The notes below the pieces were generated by a model. The model was given only the letters and a program-made list of their open reading frames with translations. It was not told the origin of the DNA and did not search any database. From Aquila chrysaetos chrysaetos (taxonomy: Eukaryota; Chordata; Aves; Accipitriformes; Accipitridae): a DNA stretch of 64,000 bases. Positions 26,501-39,600 of the stretch are shown piece by piece. Positions within the stretch are counted from its first letter, which is position 1; each line of letters starts with the position of its first letter. The stretch is taken from positions 3,968,001-4,032,000 of the forward strand of contig NC_044012.1 of NCBI RefSeq assembly GCF_900496995.4, written 5' to 3'. The translations under genes and the position numbers were made by a program.

Positions 26501-29500
26501 ACCTCTTCCCCTGTGCCAGTTCTGGCACACGCTGAATGATCAGCAAGACGATTATACTCAAACTGAGAGAAAATTATCCAGATTATTTATTTATTTACTG
26601 CACTGGGGGAAGGAGGGTTAAGAGAAGATAAGGAACCAGCATAAAAGAAAAGATGCAAGTGGCCAGGAGCAAGAAAGAATGAGACTTTCCCCTTTGTGAG
26701 TTGTGACCTGCCAAAAATGGGTTATAATCTCATAGAGAAACAGCCAAAAATAAACCAGAGAACTTGCAAAAAACACAATGATCGGTAAATGACTCAAGGG
26801 GATCACAGAAACAAAACACAACTACCACCACATAATAAAGTCTCCTATATTTTAAGCTCTGTAACTGCTGAAGTTTGAGAGTAATTCTACAGAGGTTCTT
26901 ACTCGATTTTCTCTCTGCAGGAACTCAAGCTCCTTCCACTACTTCACCACATGACGTGTGTATGCTGCACATCCCCCTGCCAGACAGAAACTGAGGACAC
27001 CATCTATTGTTTTGATTCTCAGTATATATGCAGCCATCCATTTCCTCTAGCAGCCTGATGTGAGGTAAGTGGCAGGTGGAAACTTAAGAGGATCTGGCAC
27101 TGCCCATGACAGCAACTTTGTATTTTGAAGTGGCATGCAAGTTAAAATGAAAATTGGGACACCACACATACGCCAGCTCCTCCTGAGATAGTTTTAAAGC
27201 TTAAGCATCTGCAACACAATTTTACGCAGATGCAAGATAACTGTTAAAACAAATGCACAAATTAATACACTGCTGCAACTAAAACACAGATAGTAAGCCT
27301 AATAAACACCCATATTAATTAATAGCAGCATTAAAAACTGGGCATTAATATGGCAGTAGGTTTACTGTATGATAACAACGCTGTCAATTTTAGAACTTTT
27401 TTTTTTTTTTAGGTAGCTCATTTCAAAAGAATAACACTGATAGTGGTGCTACTTCATGTCTTTCCTTATACGAGATCTTCTCTTAGCATTCAGATTTCTT
27501 TTGCACATACGAATGAACAGAACGCAAAACAGAGCACTCAAGATATTTCCCAACACGTTTACAATATTGAAGATACAGAAATTCTCTTGCTTTCTGAGGA
27601 GGAAAAGGGGACTAAACCAGAGTATACTCTGACATACTATTACTGATAAGGCCCACAAGGCTCTGAGATGACAGTACACAACCGATAGCTCGTGTACCCC
27701 CTCCATCCAGGAAGGAGTCGGCCACTTCCTTGGCCTGCACGTCCAGCCATCTACAAACAGGAATATGGATACACGGCAGGGGAGACAAACACAACGCAGC
27801 ACTGGCTCTTCAGCTTACTCACTGCAAGGACAGAAGCAGCTGCTGTCTGCAGCGTCCCTGCTCACACCCCTCACCTCCACGAGCATGTCTGCGACTCCAG
27901 CACCTTCTATCCTCTCCCTCATCCACCTACGGTACAAAGGAGCAAGAGCATTTTAGGGGACCCCACATAAATACGAGCAAATTGCCATCTAATCCACAAC
28001 GCTGACAAGGTTGAGCAACAACGATGAAACCACACCCTCATATTTCAGCCTGCGCATTGTGAATTTATAATACTTTCCACTTCCAAAAAACACCAATTTA
28101 GGCAGCTTTTGAAAGAACATGCTTCTCATGTGGCTGTACATTGCCTCCTTTAGTCCCAAATCCAATTAAAAAAATCTTGCAAATCATAAAAACATTTGGT
28201 AAACACAATCAGTCACTCATACTGTTGTTCGAAATGGCTGTTTTGCAAATAAGACAGAAAATACAAACTGAACAAAAGTTTCAAATTAGTGATGTCTACC
28301 ATTATCAAATATTGCAACCTCTGGATACTCAGTAAACACACTGTTGGACACTCATACTTGGAGCTGACCTTCAAAGATAATATAATAAGCAGTTGTTCAC
28401 TAATTACAAGCACTTTTTTTTTTTTAAGCTGTCATAAAATAAATAAATTTGAAGCACAAACACTTACACAAAACTTGGTATGCAAACCAAACGGCTATAA
28501 AACACCTTAGCTCTTAGCTAAGCCCTAAGATTTTTGGCTAGAAAAAACTGTGAAGAATTCAAACTATAAAGTCATACTACCATGTAAATATTGTACATGC
28601 ACATGCTGTATAGCTCAGCACACAACTGAGCACTGCTTCTGGGAATGAGGGATCCCTCTAGCCCACCACAACTTCTGAAGGTGGTACCCACCATTACTAG
28701 CAGCAGCATAAAGCGAAGGAAAAAAGTGTGCACAACTGCCCTAACGCATCGTTCCAGGGGTGAACACTGATGAGACCTCAGGGAAATCTCTATATTAAGG
28801 ATGCAGTTACACCAAAGCAGAAAACCATAATGGCCTTTATGTGACAATCATTAGTACTAAGTGTAATACATGTCCATTGCCTTTATCCTCCCCAATTAAG
28901 GAAACTCTGAGTCTGGCAACATCTGAAACACTGCACGCCAGCATTTGGTATTTACAGTCGTTTTGACTCATGGCAACAAGAGTGACCACCACAGTTCAGT
29001 GTTCTGTTTGAACAAAGGTAAAGTTCAAAAGACTGAGAATGCAAACCTGTTGACGTGAGCAAACTCAACAGCTTTATTTCTTCTGCTCTGAAAGCTGACT
29101 ACTCTTTCACACTATTACGATTCTGCTGCACTTACGTTTTCTGTTGCTTGCAATGCCAGGATGATAATTTTATTTATCTCATTCTTGCTTGCTATGGAAG
29201 CATATTAACAGCATAAACCCTTTTTTTTGTTGTCCTAAGATTTGTTAAGGAGCTTAAACTTCTTCCTAAGGGCCAATAGCCTATGGTCACGGCCTTTAGC
29301 TGAGAAGAAGAAAATGAGTATTGGGAATTGCCCAATTAAGTTGTCTTTGACTTTTTTCCAACTTTGTATCAATAAACTACAGTGCTCCACAGAAATTTTC
29401 AAACAGTGGCAGCTTTGGTTTTGTATCCCAAAGGCAGCAGAGGAACAGAAAGTGAGGTTTTCCGTGCTTTAAGGACATTACAGCACTATTTCTTATTTTC

Positions 29501-31573
29501 TTTGGTAACAGCTAGCTATTATTAGAGACCATATGATTTGAGGGATCGACTGAAGTAGACTGGAACTCAAGACAAGTTGATTCTTCTTCCAATGGAGCTG
29601 TAACTTGTGCTGACAATGACTCTCTTTCTCTCTGATTTATTTCCCTCTCCTTTTATCATCCCTACTCAGGTTTAAAATGACAAGACCATCCCATATCACG
29701 TACCGGTATAGCATCATTTTTAACCAAATACCCTCCTAAGTAGCACAGTCCAAAAACATTATTTGAATACAATTAATCTAATTGCTTGTTGCTACCATTA
29801 AGCTAAGCAACTGAACTTTTTCCATTTCCCTCTCCGTCCGTTCTAATGCTTACAGCAAGAATCAAAGCAATTATCAATATCTTGCCTTTATCTCCCCTCT
29901 TTTCCTGTCAGAGTAATTTCTTTAACTCCCACCTTGTAAAGAATGTTAGCTTTGAATTCATTTCCTTCTTTAAAACTTACACTCAGCCTGTTCAAACGAG
30001 AGCCATGTGCAACAGGAACTCTGCTTCACCAGACAACCAGGAGCAAGAATACCTGTGGTTTCATACCACATATAGCATTCGAAGTCTTGATACGTTCACA
30101 CAATGAAAGTCAGCACATCTAAAGTCACTCTTGTCACCCAATACTTGGTAATCCCACTTGCATTCTAGGAGTTTTCAATGCTAATAACAGGTTATCTTCA
30201 AGCAACTTAAAACATATGTGTATTTTTGCAATACAGGCTAAAGAGCAAATTACATACATGTTCCTGCTGAGACAGGTATGTGCATATGGCAAAGCTGTTA
30301 AGTACTCATGAAAATAGGAACATTGCCTTGACACTGTAAGAATCGCTATTGGTAACATGTTGCTACACTACCAACAAAGGAATCCCACTCCAAGACAGAA
30401 CATTTTCACAACAAAAGCCTTCACTTCTTTGCATGAATGATATACAACTTCTGTATTTTAAGTTACACTGGTAAATCCATTGCTGGTCTGCAACATTCAT
30501 GGGGAAAAATGAGGCAGGAAACCTGTGAATCACTACAGCAGGCTCTAAATGTTGTATGAAAAAACATGCCCGCTGCACTGAGAGAATACAGCACTGTTAT
30601 TTCTGCTACTATGTTCAGTTTGGTTCAAAAGAACAGAGAGAAGTCTTTCATACACAGAGTTCTTTGAAGAAAACCTACTTTCTTATAGTTTTTTTTTTAA
30701 ATGCATCTTTTCACACAACCTTTAGAGATATGTTATTCTTTACAGTTTCTTACAGATAGGGCATTTTTCTCTTCTACCTCAAAGCTGAACCCAAATCAGG
30801 GGGTTTACTTTTTTAACAAAGTAAAAAAGTTACAGAACCCTTAAGTGATTTTCCAGTTTGTGTTAATATTCCATTCAATGGAAGTTGATCCATATCCCTC
30901 TCTTTCCTACTGTAATTCCAATGCAAATAACATACAATGCTTCTTTTAAAACTTCCATACATCATATGAATTCACATACAATACTATAAGCTGCAAAATT
31001 CCCAAAAGCACTCTTGCACGTTTCTTTCAGTTTGTACAGCACTAACACTTGTGACTATCATAGGATCTCAGGAAGGCCTTTCTTAATTTTATTTTAAACA
31101 CATGCTTTTCTGTAAGGTGTATGATTTAAATAAGCCTTACACAAACACTTTATTAGGGCTACTGTGATTTAAGCTACCTTCTGCCTAACTACAGGTGAAG
31201 AAAAAACAGACCTTGTAGCGCACACCAAAAAAAAATCAGTAAATCTTATGCTGTCAAACAAGGAGGAAAAGTTCTTACACGTATCTAAAATATCCAGAGC
31301 ATCTGCAATTAAATTAGGTATTAGAAAGTCAAACACAAAACAAAAAAGACTAACGTACTTCAAAATTTTACTCTATTAGTGTTAATGAATATATTAACAT
31401 GACTGCTTATCTAATGAAAACCTTTAAAGTGTTTTAAAAATAATCAACGTGGCACCATTATTGGGAATACTTAAAACATGGAGTCTTAAACACATACGTT
31501 ACAATTTCATAAAGTAAAAATAGGGTTTAGAATCCCAATTTTAAAACACCAGACTGCTCCATTACGGAGTGTT

Positions 31574-31622
31574 CGCGCGCGTGTGTGTATATATACACAC
31601 ACGCATGTACACACACACACAC
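31574..31622 (+). repeat. Alternating pyrimidine-purine tract with 26-bp perfect palindrome
   Basis: Forty-nine bases alternate strictly between pyrimidine and purine: a CG stretch, then TG, TA, CA, a short CGCATGTA step and a CA run. Positions 31579-31604 form a perfect inverted repeat centred on the TA stretch. This is the classic sequence type for Z-DNA and cruciform extrusion. Confidence 0.9.
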
Positions 31623-33554
31623 TTTTTTCCACCATGAAGCATAACCCTTTGTTCCATAATCCCCAGTTGTATGTTTAATGATCACACATAAGACACTTCC
31701 ATCAAAAAGAAAAACCGCAGCTCTAGCATGTTTAATTCTTTGGAAATGAACATCTACATTGCTGAAATGGCATTAGAGTGACAAATGACTATAATCCAAT
31801 GGCCCAAGGCCAGCAACTTCTATTACAACAGATTTGGCTGTTTTGTACGACACAGCATGTTGCATGTATATCACTAAACAGAAATGAGACTGCTTAGTTT
31901 ACCTATAAACAAAATCCCACTTAACTTTACAAGTATTTTAACAGCTACATGAATGGAAAAAGCAGTGTGTCTAAGCAACTGCCTACAAAAACTGGCTTTA
32001 TTAATAGGTAAATGGCTGGATCCATTCTAAAAAGTCTCCAAATCAGTGCTATAGTCTAGAATGCACAGAATAAGTAACAGTGATTCACAAAACCTGTGGG
32101 TTTTCTTCTATTATTTGCATGCTGCCATATAGTTCCAAATTTATGTTCTATGTCAGTTTTCCCAGACTTCCTTTTTTTAAGTTAACCAACCCACATTCAC
32201 CCACTGTACTCTGCATGGATTCACCATTCACATTTTAGAAAGGCAAATGATACCTTCTGGCTACCTAAACTCACAGCTTCAGCTGCAGCCTGAATTCCCA
32301 AGACCACGGAAGCCTAGAACAACTTCTCACTCCATAGGCAAAAGCTCTGGCAAAAGGACAAACCCAGGCCCTTCTGAGCAATGAAAGCAGGACCAAAAAA
32401 AAAACCAAAAAAACAAAAAACAAAAAAAAAAAAAAAACAGGGAGAGAGGGGAGACAAATCCAGCTTCTTTACCTCTTTAAAACACAGAACAGCAACTGAG
32501 CGGGACAGGGGAGAAGCAGCAGCTACAGCAATACGATGCACTCAAACACCTCTTCACAAATCCACCCACTGGCAGCCCTTGTCCAGAGACACCTTTCATA
32601 TCGTGTTCAGGGTGTCCCCCATAGTTTTCAGCGTATTTCACAAACCTGACAGCATCCACATCGCCCTCTCTCCAAACACTTCTTTCTGCCTGTAAGGACA
32701 CTGTAACATCAGACACATCTGCATGGATGCAAGCAAGCAAGCACAAGAAACTCATCCAGCTGCATAACAACCATTTTTTAAGATTATTTTTGAGACAGAT
32801 TTCCTAATCAAGGTCACCCACAAACATCAGGCAATACACTGTAATGACAGCACAGAACAAATGCCTACAGACTGCTGCCTTTTTCTTTTTTTTTTTTTTT
32901 TTTCCTTCCAGAAACAGCACTGGCTTAAGGGAACATCAAACTACACCCTGCCAGGGAGCAACACTCCAAGCCAGCCATAAAAGCGGTAGTTTGCAGTGCA
33001 GTATTTCAGGGAGTCAGATTGCATGCCATGTTCTAAGTTCCAGTTATTCTGGTTGCCAGCCCAGACACAGGCCTGGGTGAGGATGAGCAGCTTATGAGCT
33101 TGTTCAGCTTTTTCTGAACACAAACTCTACTGGTTTGTACTTCAGCTGGGTTTGGGGGCAATGTGGTACATTTAAAATGGCACTGAGTTAATTTGACACC
33201 ACAGTAATGGTGAAAGAACAAAACAAGCATAAATGATTCATTCTGCTATGGTATCCTTTCTTCTGCTTAACTTGTTTTCACAAGATTCATAAATGATGCG
33301 TTTGTATTAATTCTTTCTATGAAAAACAATAGGAAAAGTGGCTAAAACAACTGTTTATACAGTTCCTACAGAGTATTACTCTTTCCAAACAGGGAAATAG
33401 TTTTTAAAGTCTTTTTTGTTTTTAACAGAAGATTTTTAGATGACCTTGATGACAAATGGTTTCAACTATATACAGTGCTAAATCAGCTCAACATCTGTAG
33501 TGTCATACAAAACATGTAGTGATACAGCAGGTTTACTGCTAGCTCATCTTAATT

Positions 33555-33572
33555 AAAAAAAAAAAAAAAAAA
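33555..33572 (+). repeat. Poly-A run (18 A)
   Basis: Uninterrupted A run in USP10 intron 1. Confidence 0.85.
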
Positions 33573-34285
33573 GTACAGCTTTTGAATATACTCAGAACAC
33601 ACCCAGAAAACTGACAGCAACACTTAAATATCTCATTAAATGATTATGAAATAATGACATGGAATACAGAGGTACAAACGACCAGCAATATCTAAACTGT
33701 GTCACCATATACTCATGTGCTTGCCAACTACCTGGCCATCCAAAATTAAGGCTCCTTTGAAAATATACGATATGGTCATGTTTCATGATTCATTTGCTAG
33801 AATGTGCAAACCGACTCAAATATTTCTGCCCATTATTACATGAATCCATTAATTGGCAGAAATCTGACTATGCATTTTAGCTATTAGAAGAGCATGATTT
33901 TCTTGAACTTTTTTTCCCGTGTGACAAAAAGAAAGGTCTCAATTACGGTACACCCAAATTACAGTCACATGGAAAAACGAAGCACTTTTGCCTAGGTCTC
34001 TGCATTATGACACAAACATAAGGACTACATAATGTTATTTAGTCTTGTGCTCAGAACAGACAACTTTTATCAAAACTCTAATTTTTCTACTGATCTGCAA
34101 CACTACCATCCTAAAATAAAAAGGAAACACATGCATGTAAAACCACATCCCTGAACTTATCTTCAGGTTCTCCATCCAAAAGAGTCCAAAACATTATTAC
34201 CTTCCTTCAGCATTATAGCACTATATTGCTCTAGAATATGTATTCACATAAATCCCAGACAGCATTTAAATAAACTGTTTACATT

Positions 34286-34304
34286 GGGGGGGGGGGGGGG
34301 GGGG
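34286..34304 (+). repeat. Poly-G run (19 G)
   Basis: Uninterrupted G run on the plus strand in USP10 intron 1. Confidence 0.9.
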
Positions 34305-35573
34305 AACTTAAACACAAAAATAAGCTGTATTTAATGACACGAACAAAGCATTAACTGAAAGGTATCTCACAGATTTGCTCCTGTAAATTTAAGCAGTAAT
34401 CCTCACAAGACCTAAATATCTACCTTTGCCTATAGAGGGGGTTGATTTAAAATAGTCTACGTACAAGTTACTACTAAAGATGAATTTACGGTCTAGTTTT
34501 AATTACAGCTATGTAGTGCTTCACCATAAACTACATCACCAGCTGAACTTTTTTTTGTTTCAAGGTACACCAACTTAATTAAGTACAGACACAAGAGTGT
34601 CCTTAATTCTTCTAAATCAAGAAAAAAGCTGCAATGTAAAACCCAGTCTTATCAAACTGACCACATGCACCAACTGCTGCCTAGTACTGAGTGGAAAGCA
34701 GCGAGTAAAACAGCTTCCGAGTTGGACACTGAATCCTTTTGATATATGTGCATTTTAACTATCATTCATTAGGACGGTAAGAAAAAAAAGTCCAAAACTA
34801 AGTGCGTTTCCTCCACTTTGAAAGAAAAGCTGAATGATACAAAATTTTAAAACAATCTTAAATTTTAAGCAAACTCCAGAAACGGCAACTGCCCTCAGAA
34901 CACCCATGTTAACAAAATCACATCCCTCTTTCTCTCAAACATAAATAAATCAAGCTGGACAAGAAATGTCATGATAGTTTTCACTGATTACAAGCTTTTG
35001 TTTATGGAAAAATAATTGTCAGCGAAACTAGCGCGTCACTTCATTAGATGTGTACCTTAACTGCTCTTCAGAAAAAAAAATACAGAATTCAGAATAAAGC
35101 ATCACCTTGTTTGAAACACTTCGATTTTACGAAAGATATCTTCCACCACAAAAGACACGGTTTCTTAACAGAATTATCTTTAACACGATGAAAGTTCTCT
35201 AAATGTTTTTAGCAAATAATAAAAAAGTTGTATGAAGTCTTGCAAATAAACACCTCAGTGCACCATACACATTGCCTGACATTTTTGTTTTAAAGTTTTT
35301 TGGGAGAAAAGCCTTACAGGAAAGAAATAGTGAAGTTAACCCATTCAATCATTTGCTCTGAGCACACACTAGATTAGACCAGGAATCAAGCTTTTAACTT
35401 CCAGTGAAAAACTACCGCGACTGCAGTTTTGGTTTTTTTTTTACTCCGTGCACAAATATTCTGGCTGGTTTAGTTCGTGGGAGACAGGGAAACTGCACAC
35501 GCATCCCCATGCATAGTAATCTTGCAACACTCAGCCCTTTGCACCCCAATGCACTGAGGTTTATTGAGTGTTT

Positions 35574-35590
35574 GGGGGGGGGGGGGGGGG
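35574..35590 (+). repeat. Poly-G run (17 G)
   Basis: Uninterrupted G run on the plus strand, about 500 bp inside USP10 intron 1 from the first-exon donor. Confidence 0.9.
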
Positions 35591-36081
35591 AAGATTAGTT
35601 TACAAATCTCCTTATTCCCTTCTCATTTTAGAATCGCTTGTCTCTGCCCCCCTCCCCAAAAAAAAAAGAAAAAGCCCAAGCTATCAACTCTTCCAACCAT
35701 CCCCTCTTCCCAATGGGGTCCAGCACCGACTTCACCCCGCAAAGGGCTCCCGCAGGCCTCCTCCGCCCCTCCGCTCCCTTCCCCTCGCCCCGCCGCCGTG
35801 ACACCGGCGCGGCGAGGGGGCCAGCCCCGGCACGCTGGGCCCCTCGGCGGGGCACGACCGCCGCCGGGAGCGCGGGAGACCTCCGTCCCGTCCGGCAGCG
35901 AAGCCCCTCCACCGCCCTGAGGAGATTCAATGAAGCTGCAGAATCACCCTGGGCCTAGTCCCGGCCACCACGCTCCCCCCCTCGGCGAGCCGCGCCGCGG
36001 GGCCCGGCCGCCCCTCGGAGCCCGTCAGAGACAACCCCCTCCGCAGCACCCCGGGGCCGACAGCGCGGGGGCGGCCGATAC

Positions 36082-36102
36082 CTGGGCACTGTTCACAGCC
36101 AT
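36082..36102 (-). CDS. USP10: USP10 coding exon 1 (start codon exon)
   Basis: Seven codons, MAVNSAQ, ending at donor CCCAG|GTATCG in phase 0. This matches the short mammalian first coding exon (MALHSPQ) and joins exon 2 (YIFGEF) directly, which puts the motif phenylalanine at residue 10. The start codon context is GGCGCCATGG, with G at both -3 and +4, a strong context. The exon sits inside the CpG island, 42 nt downstream (in gene sense) of the stop of a short upstream ORF. Confidence 0.9.
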
Positions 36103-36144
36103 GGCGCCCCGCGTCCGTGGGGAGCTCGGCGTCTCCCGGGCGCC

Positions 36145-36171
36145 TCACGCTGCTGCCCCCGCCGCCGCCAT
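36145..36171 (-). promoter_or_regulatory. Short upstream ORF in the USP10 5' leader
   Basis: On the minus strand ATG GCG GCG GCG GGG GCA GCA GCG TGA gives the octapeptide MAAAGAAA. It lies wholly within the putative 5' UTR, and its ATG is the one inside the YY1 motif. Whether it is in the mRNA depends on the start site, which I cannot see. Confidence 0.5.
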
Positions 36172-36174
36172 CTT
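36164..36174 (-). promoter_or_regulatory. YY1-type site AAGATGGCGGC
   Basis: An exact match to the YY1 core-promoter motif, oriented in the direction of USP10 transcription, 62 bp upstream of the coding start. Such sites usually sit just downstream of housekeeping transcription start sites, which suggests initiation near 36180-36200. Confidence 0.7.
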
Positions 36175-36394
36175 CTCTCTCGCACGCACCAGCCGGGCGG
36201 GCAGGCGGCACGCACTGCGCCTGCGCACAGCGCCGCCGGCGAGGGGAGGGGCGGGGCGGGAGCGCCTCCGCGCATGCGTGCCGGCCGGGCGGCGGCGGCG
36301 GGCGGCGGCGGCGCAGGCGCAGTGGAGGGGCGAGCAGGGGGCGGGGCGGCCCTGAGGAAGGGGCCCGGCGGCGGGGAGCGGCGGGCGCTGTGAG

Positions 36395-36430
36395 GCGGTC
36401 GCCACCCGTGGGGCGGTCGCCACCCGTGGG
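36395..36430 (+). repeat. 18-bp tandem duplication in USP10 promoter
   Basis: GCGGTCGCCACCCGTGGG occurs twice head-to-tail with 18-bp spacing, in the GC-rich region upstream of USP10. Confidence 0.85.
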
Positions 36431-36650
36431 GCCGCCTCCCTGAGGCGGGGAGGGGGAGAGGCTGCCAAAAAAACCTTCGCTCTCAGCTCCCAGGCAGCGT
36501 CTGGGACGGGGGAAGCTGCCGCGAGGCGGGCGGCCATGAGGCCGCTGTGAGGCGGGCCCGGGCTGAGGAGAGCCTCGGCTGAGGGGAACCTCGGCTGAGG
36601 GGAGCTCTGCTGCCTCCGGAGCCGGTGGCGGGAGCTTGGTTCCCAGGTTG

Positions 36651-39600
36651 CTGCTGGAGCTGGAGCCACGCAGCCTTTGGCCCAGCTGAGTAACCCGGGC
36701 AAGGTAGCACAGCCGGCCCAGTGCTACTGGAGTGAGGTAGTGCCGGGCAGGAGAAACGCCGCTGAAAACATGCAAGCGTGCAAGCAGCCAGGCTGCCCCA
36801 AGGAATTAATGGTGGCTTCACCTCGAAAGTTGGTAAAAGGCCGCGTGCCAAGGGTTACTCCGGCAGGTGAGCGGTAGGCTGCGTGCCCGTGTGCTGGCAG
36901 AGCCAAGCTGACCCCTGTCTGTCCCAAATAACGAGAGTGGGAATGGGATCGGCGTTTGTATCTGGAAAAAAAAAATAAAAAATCTAGTGACTAAGCCAAT
37001 CTCATGATTTTGAGATGACTGAGTCATAACTGAATACTGAAGCCCCCAGGCAAGAATCCATTAAATTAATCGCTAATTTACTCCATATTTTTTTCCTTGA
37101 ACAAACTACCAAACCCTGCAAAAGTCTACTTCAGTTGGGAAGCGAGTGTTAGAGAAAGCTTAACGTTACTGTGAAAGTTGAAGGGAAAAAAGGAAAAAAA
37201 GAACTTTGTGTCGTCTTTGGCTGTTCAAAGAGGACGTTCACTGGAAGTGGAAAGAGGATTCATCAGCCTCTCTATGATAAGGACATTTCCCTCCCGTTTC
37301 ATGAAGTGCAACACTTAATGTGTGCTCATGACAGTAAATGATTTTCTATATCAGCGTCTGTCCTTTCAGTTGACACACCCTGCTGCCGCTCCCTTTCTTT
37401 TGTTTCTAGCAAGTGTTGCTCTTCTGTCCTAAGGCAGAGAACTAACAGTGAAAACGGCTGTTGAATATTAAAAGAGAGAAACACAAAAGGGAGACAAATG
37501 TATAGGCTTTTTGCATACAGCATTTCAAACATCTGAAACCCCCTCTCCCCTCGGGAGTCTAATTTACAAGGTAAATAATGGAGTGAAAACCCTTACGTAG
37601 CTCATCTGGTTGAAGGCAAAAATTCCCTTCTGCCCACAATACTGCCTAAGTAAACTGACTGTTTTTGCTGGAAAGGCTTCCCCTTCAAATGGCTGAAAAT
37701 ACAAATGTGCACAGTGCCTCCCACCTGAAAACCAGTTAATTCAAATACCAATACTGTTAAAAGCCACAGCCGATGGTGAAAACTGACGTGGGCAGAAAGG
37801 ATGTCACTGTCTCCTAGTTAAGCAACATTTAAAACGCCTTCAATTTTATCCCGTCTTAATACAGTTTCATTGTGAAGTCTGTTAACATTTTACCACAATA
37901 TTTTGTAATAATGTAAGTTTTGTAAGTATTATTGTAATAGCATGGTTTGAAGAAACTTACCTGCTGGAAAGTTTCCACCTCAGTTCTGTTTTGTCATTCA
38001 TTTTTGCCATTTTTAGTGGTCTGTTAGTGCATTACCGCTTACTGCATTGCACAAATCGGTTTTATTTTCTTCCATCCTTTATGCCAGTGGCCGCAAATTA
38101 TACCTCCCAAACAACATGTTGCTTTTCCAACTTCAAAAAAATGGTGCTGTATTCTTTCTGTGTATCCATGTTCTTAAGATTCATGGGGTAAAGTAATGGT
38201 CCTAACAACATGGTACTCACTTAATTATTTTGTGAATTGTTCAACAACAAATGAGGTCCATGGCTAGGGAAATAAAGGACTGTCTGACATTAGCTGGTTA
38301 GCTGAATAAACTACTCCCAAGTTAGCTGCCTCCCGGTAACTGCTGCAATTGTTCTTATCCTACTGTAAATGCAAAGTGCATGGGAATGGCTCACCCTTCC
38401 ATACCATACTCCTCATGATTTCACTGGATCATACTCATGGCAGTGCCCAGGAGGTGAAGGATTTATACGTATGACTTTTCTGAAGCAACCAGGACCCACA
38501 CATCCACTTTCAGGGGCAGAAGGGAATGTCTTCCTGTAGTGTTGCAAGAATTGGCTGATCGCTGCGGGAGGTTTACTGCTGTCCATGTAAAGCTTCCTCC
38601 CAGTGCTAAGAGCTTTAGGAGCTCTGAAGACTTTTTCTTCAGAGATGCAGAACTTTTGTCCCAATAGTTTCTAGGTACAGTAAGGGCTTTGCTACTTTGC
38701 CAGTCATTCTGGTAATGAGATTCAACTGGGAAGAAAAAAAACAGTCAGCACTATACTGTGTTCTGGGGGGGGCCAAGACACAGAAAGCTAAGGTGGCTGC
38801 TGTGCAGAGAAAAACCAGAAACATTATTTAAAGCACCCGGACTCTAAGGGACCATGGTGGTACCAGCCTCGTGCCTGTAATGGCACAAAAATAGTGCTGG
38901 GGAGGGAGCTCTTTTCACTCCGTCTGCACCGTTGCCTACCATGAAGGATTTACAAGCAGCAGTCATCTTCCCTGGTTGGATCTCAGGGAGGGACTTCTGC
39001 TCGTAGGTCAGTTGGCTCGTGGTATTTTAAGTTTCCAATAGAAAACCAGCCTACTCGAGGTCAACGTCCACAGAGGTGTCATTGGCATAGTCTGTCGGAG
39101 GCAGCTGCGACAGTGCTCCTCCAGCGCAAGGTCCGCAGAGACGCCGTGAACTTTGCCAGAGGTAAATCGAGCTGTTTTCACAGTGGTCATGGGGGCACTA
39201 AAGCTGTTATATGATGTGGTGCCTATGAAGAGGAACAGAAGTCACTGCTGAAGCAGGTCCCTTTTGCTGCTCGTGGTTATAATAAAACATTTTTACAGCC
39301 CCGGTAAAGTGCTTCTCTGTCCTTTATAGAACTTGCTTAGGTCCTTCTTGTCGAACCTCTTTTTTGGACAGCTGCTTGTGGTGGATAGTCACTCCTGAGG
39401 TTTTCCAAAAGCCTCATACTTCAGAGTACCCCGAGTACTGAAACAAGCTGGCAGAATAAGTTTTGAACTTTCTGTGGCCTAAATTGCACAGGTCAGCAAC
39501 AGGCATCCCGGTGTTTACGAAGGGAAGTTGAGACAGCAGCAGCGCAGGAATGGTTACGCAGGTAGCAGCAGTGAGCAGAGCAGCACAGGACACCAATGGG

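Larger units (their letters stand above)
15219..36081 (-). other. USP10: USP10 intron 1 (about 20.9 kb)
   Basis: A long AT-rich first intron. It contains G runs at 18822-18837, 19546-19565, 34286-34304 and 35574-35590, a C run at 22685-22714, A runs at 23514-23540 and 33555-33572, a Z-DNA-type tract at 31574-31622, a short tandem duplication at 15949-15995 and a possible ancient SINE at 20607-20705. I find no further USP10 exon and no other gene I can support. The longest ORFs (167 codons at 22985-23488, 117 codons at 27449-27802 on the minus strand) have no recognisable protein features. Confidence 0.8.
35740..36650 (-). promoter_or_regulatory. USP10: USP10 CpG-island promoter
   Basis: Base composition switches abruptly from AT-rich intron to very GC- and CpG-rich sequence here, then decays to the right of about 36.65 kb. 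The island spans coding exon 1 and the presumed start site. There is no TATA box; a YY1-type site, GC boxes and CpG density point to a housekeeping-type promoter. Edges are approximate. The large ORFs on both strands are composition artefacts. Confidence 0.8.

Noticed and set aside
27449-27802. 117-codon minus-strand ORF with hydrophobic stretches
   Set aside because: No recognisable family, no initiation or splice context, located in a long AT-rich intron; overlapping ORFs of similar length occur on the other strand.
35927-36775. 282-codon and other long ORFs in the USP10 CpG island on both strands
   Set aside because: Stop codons are rare in GC-rich sequence. The residue content is Pro/Arg/Gly/Ala low complexity, and the real exon 1 there is only 21 nt.
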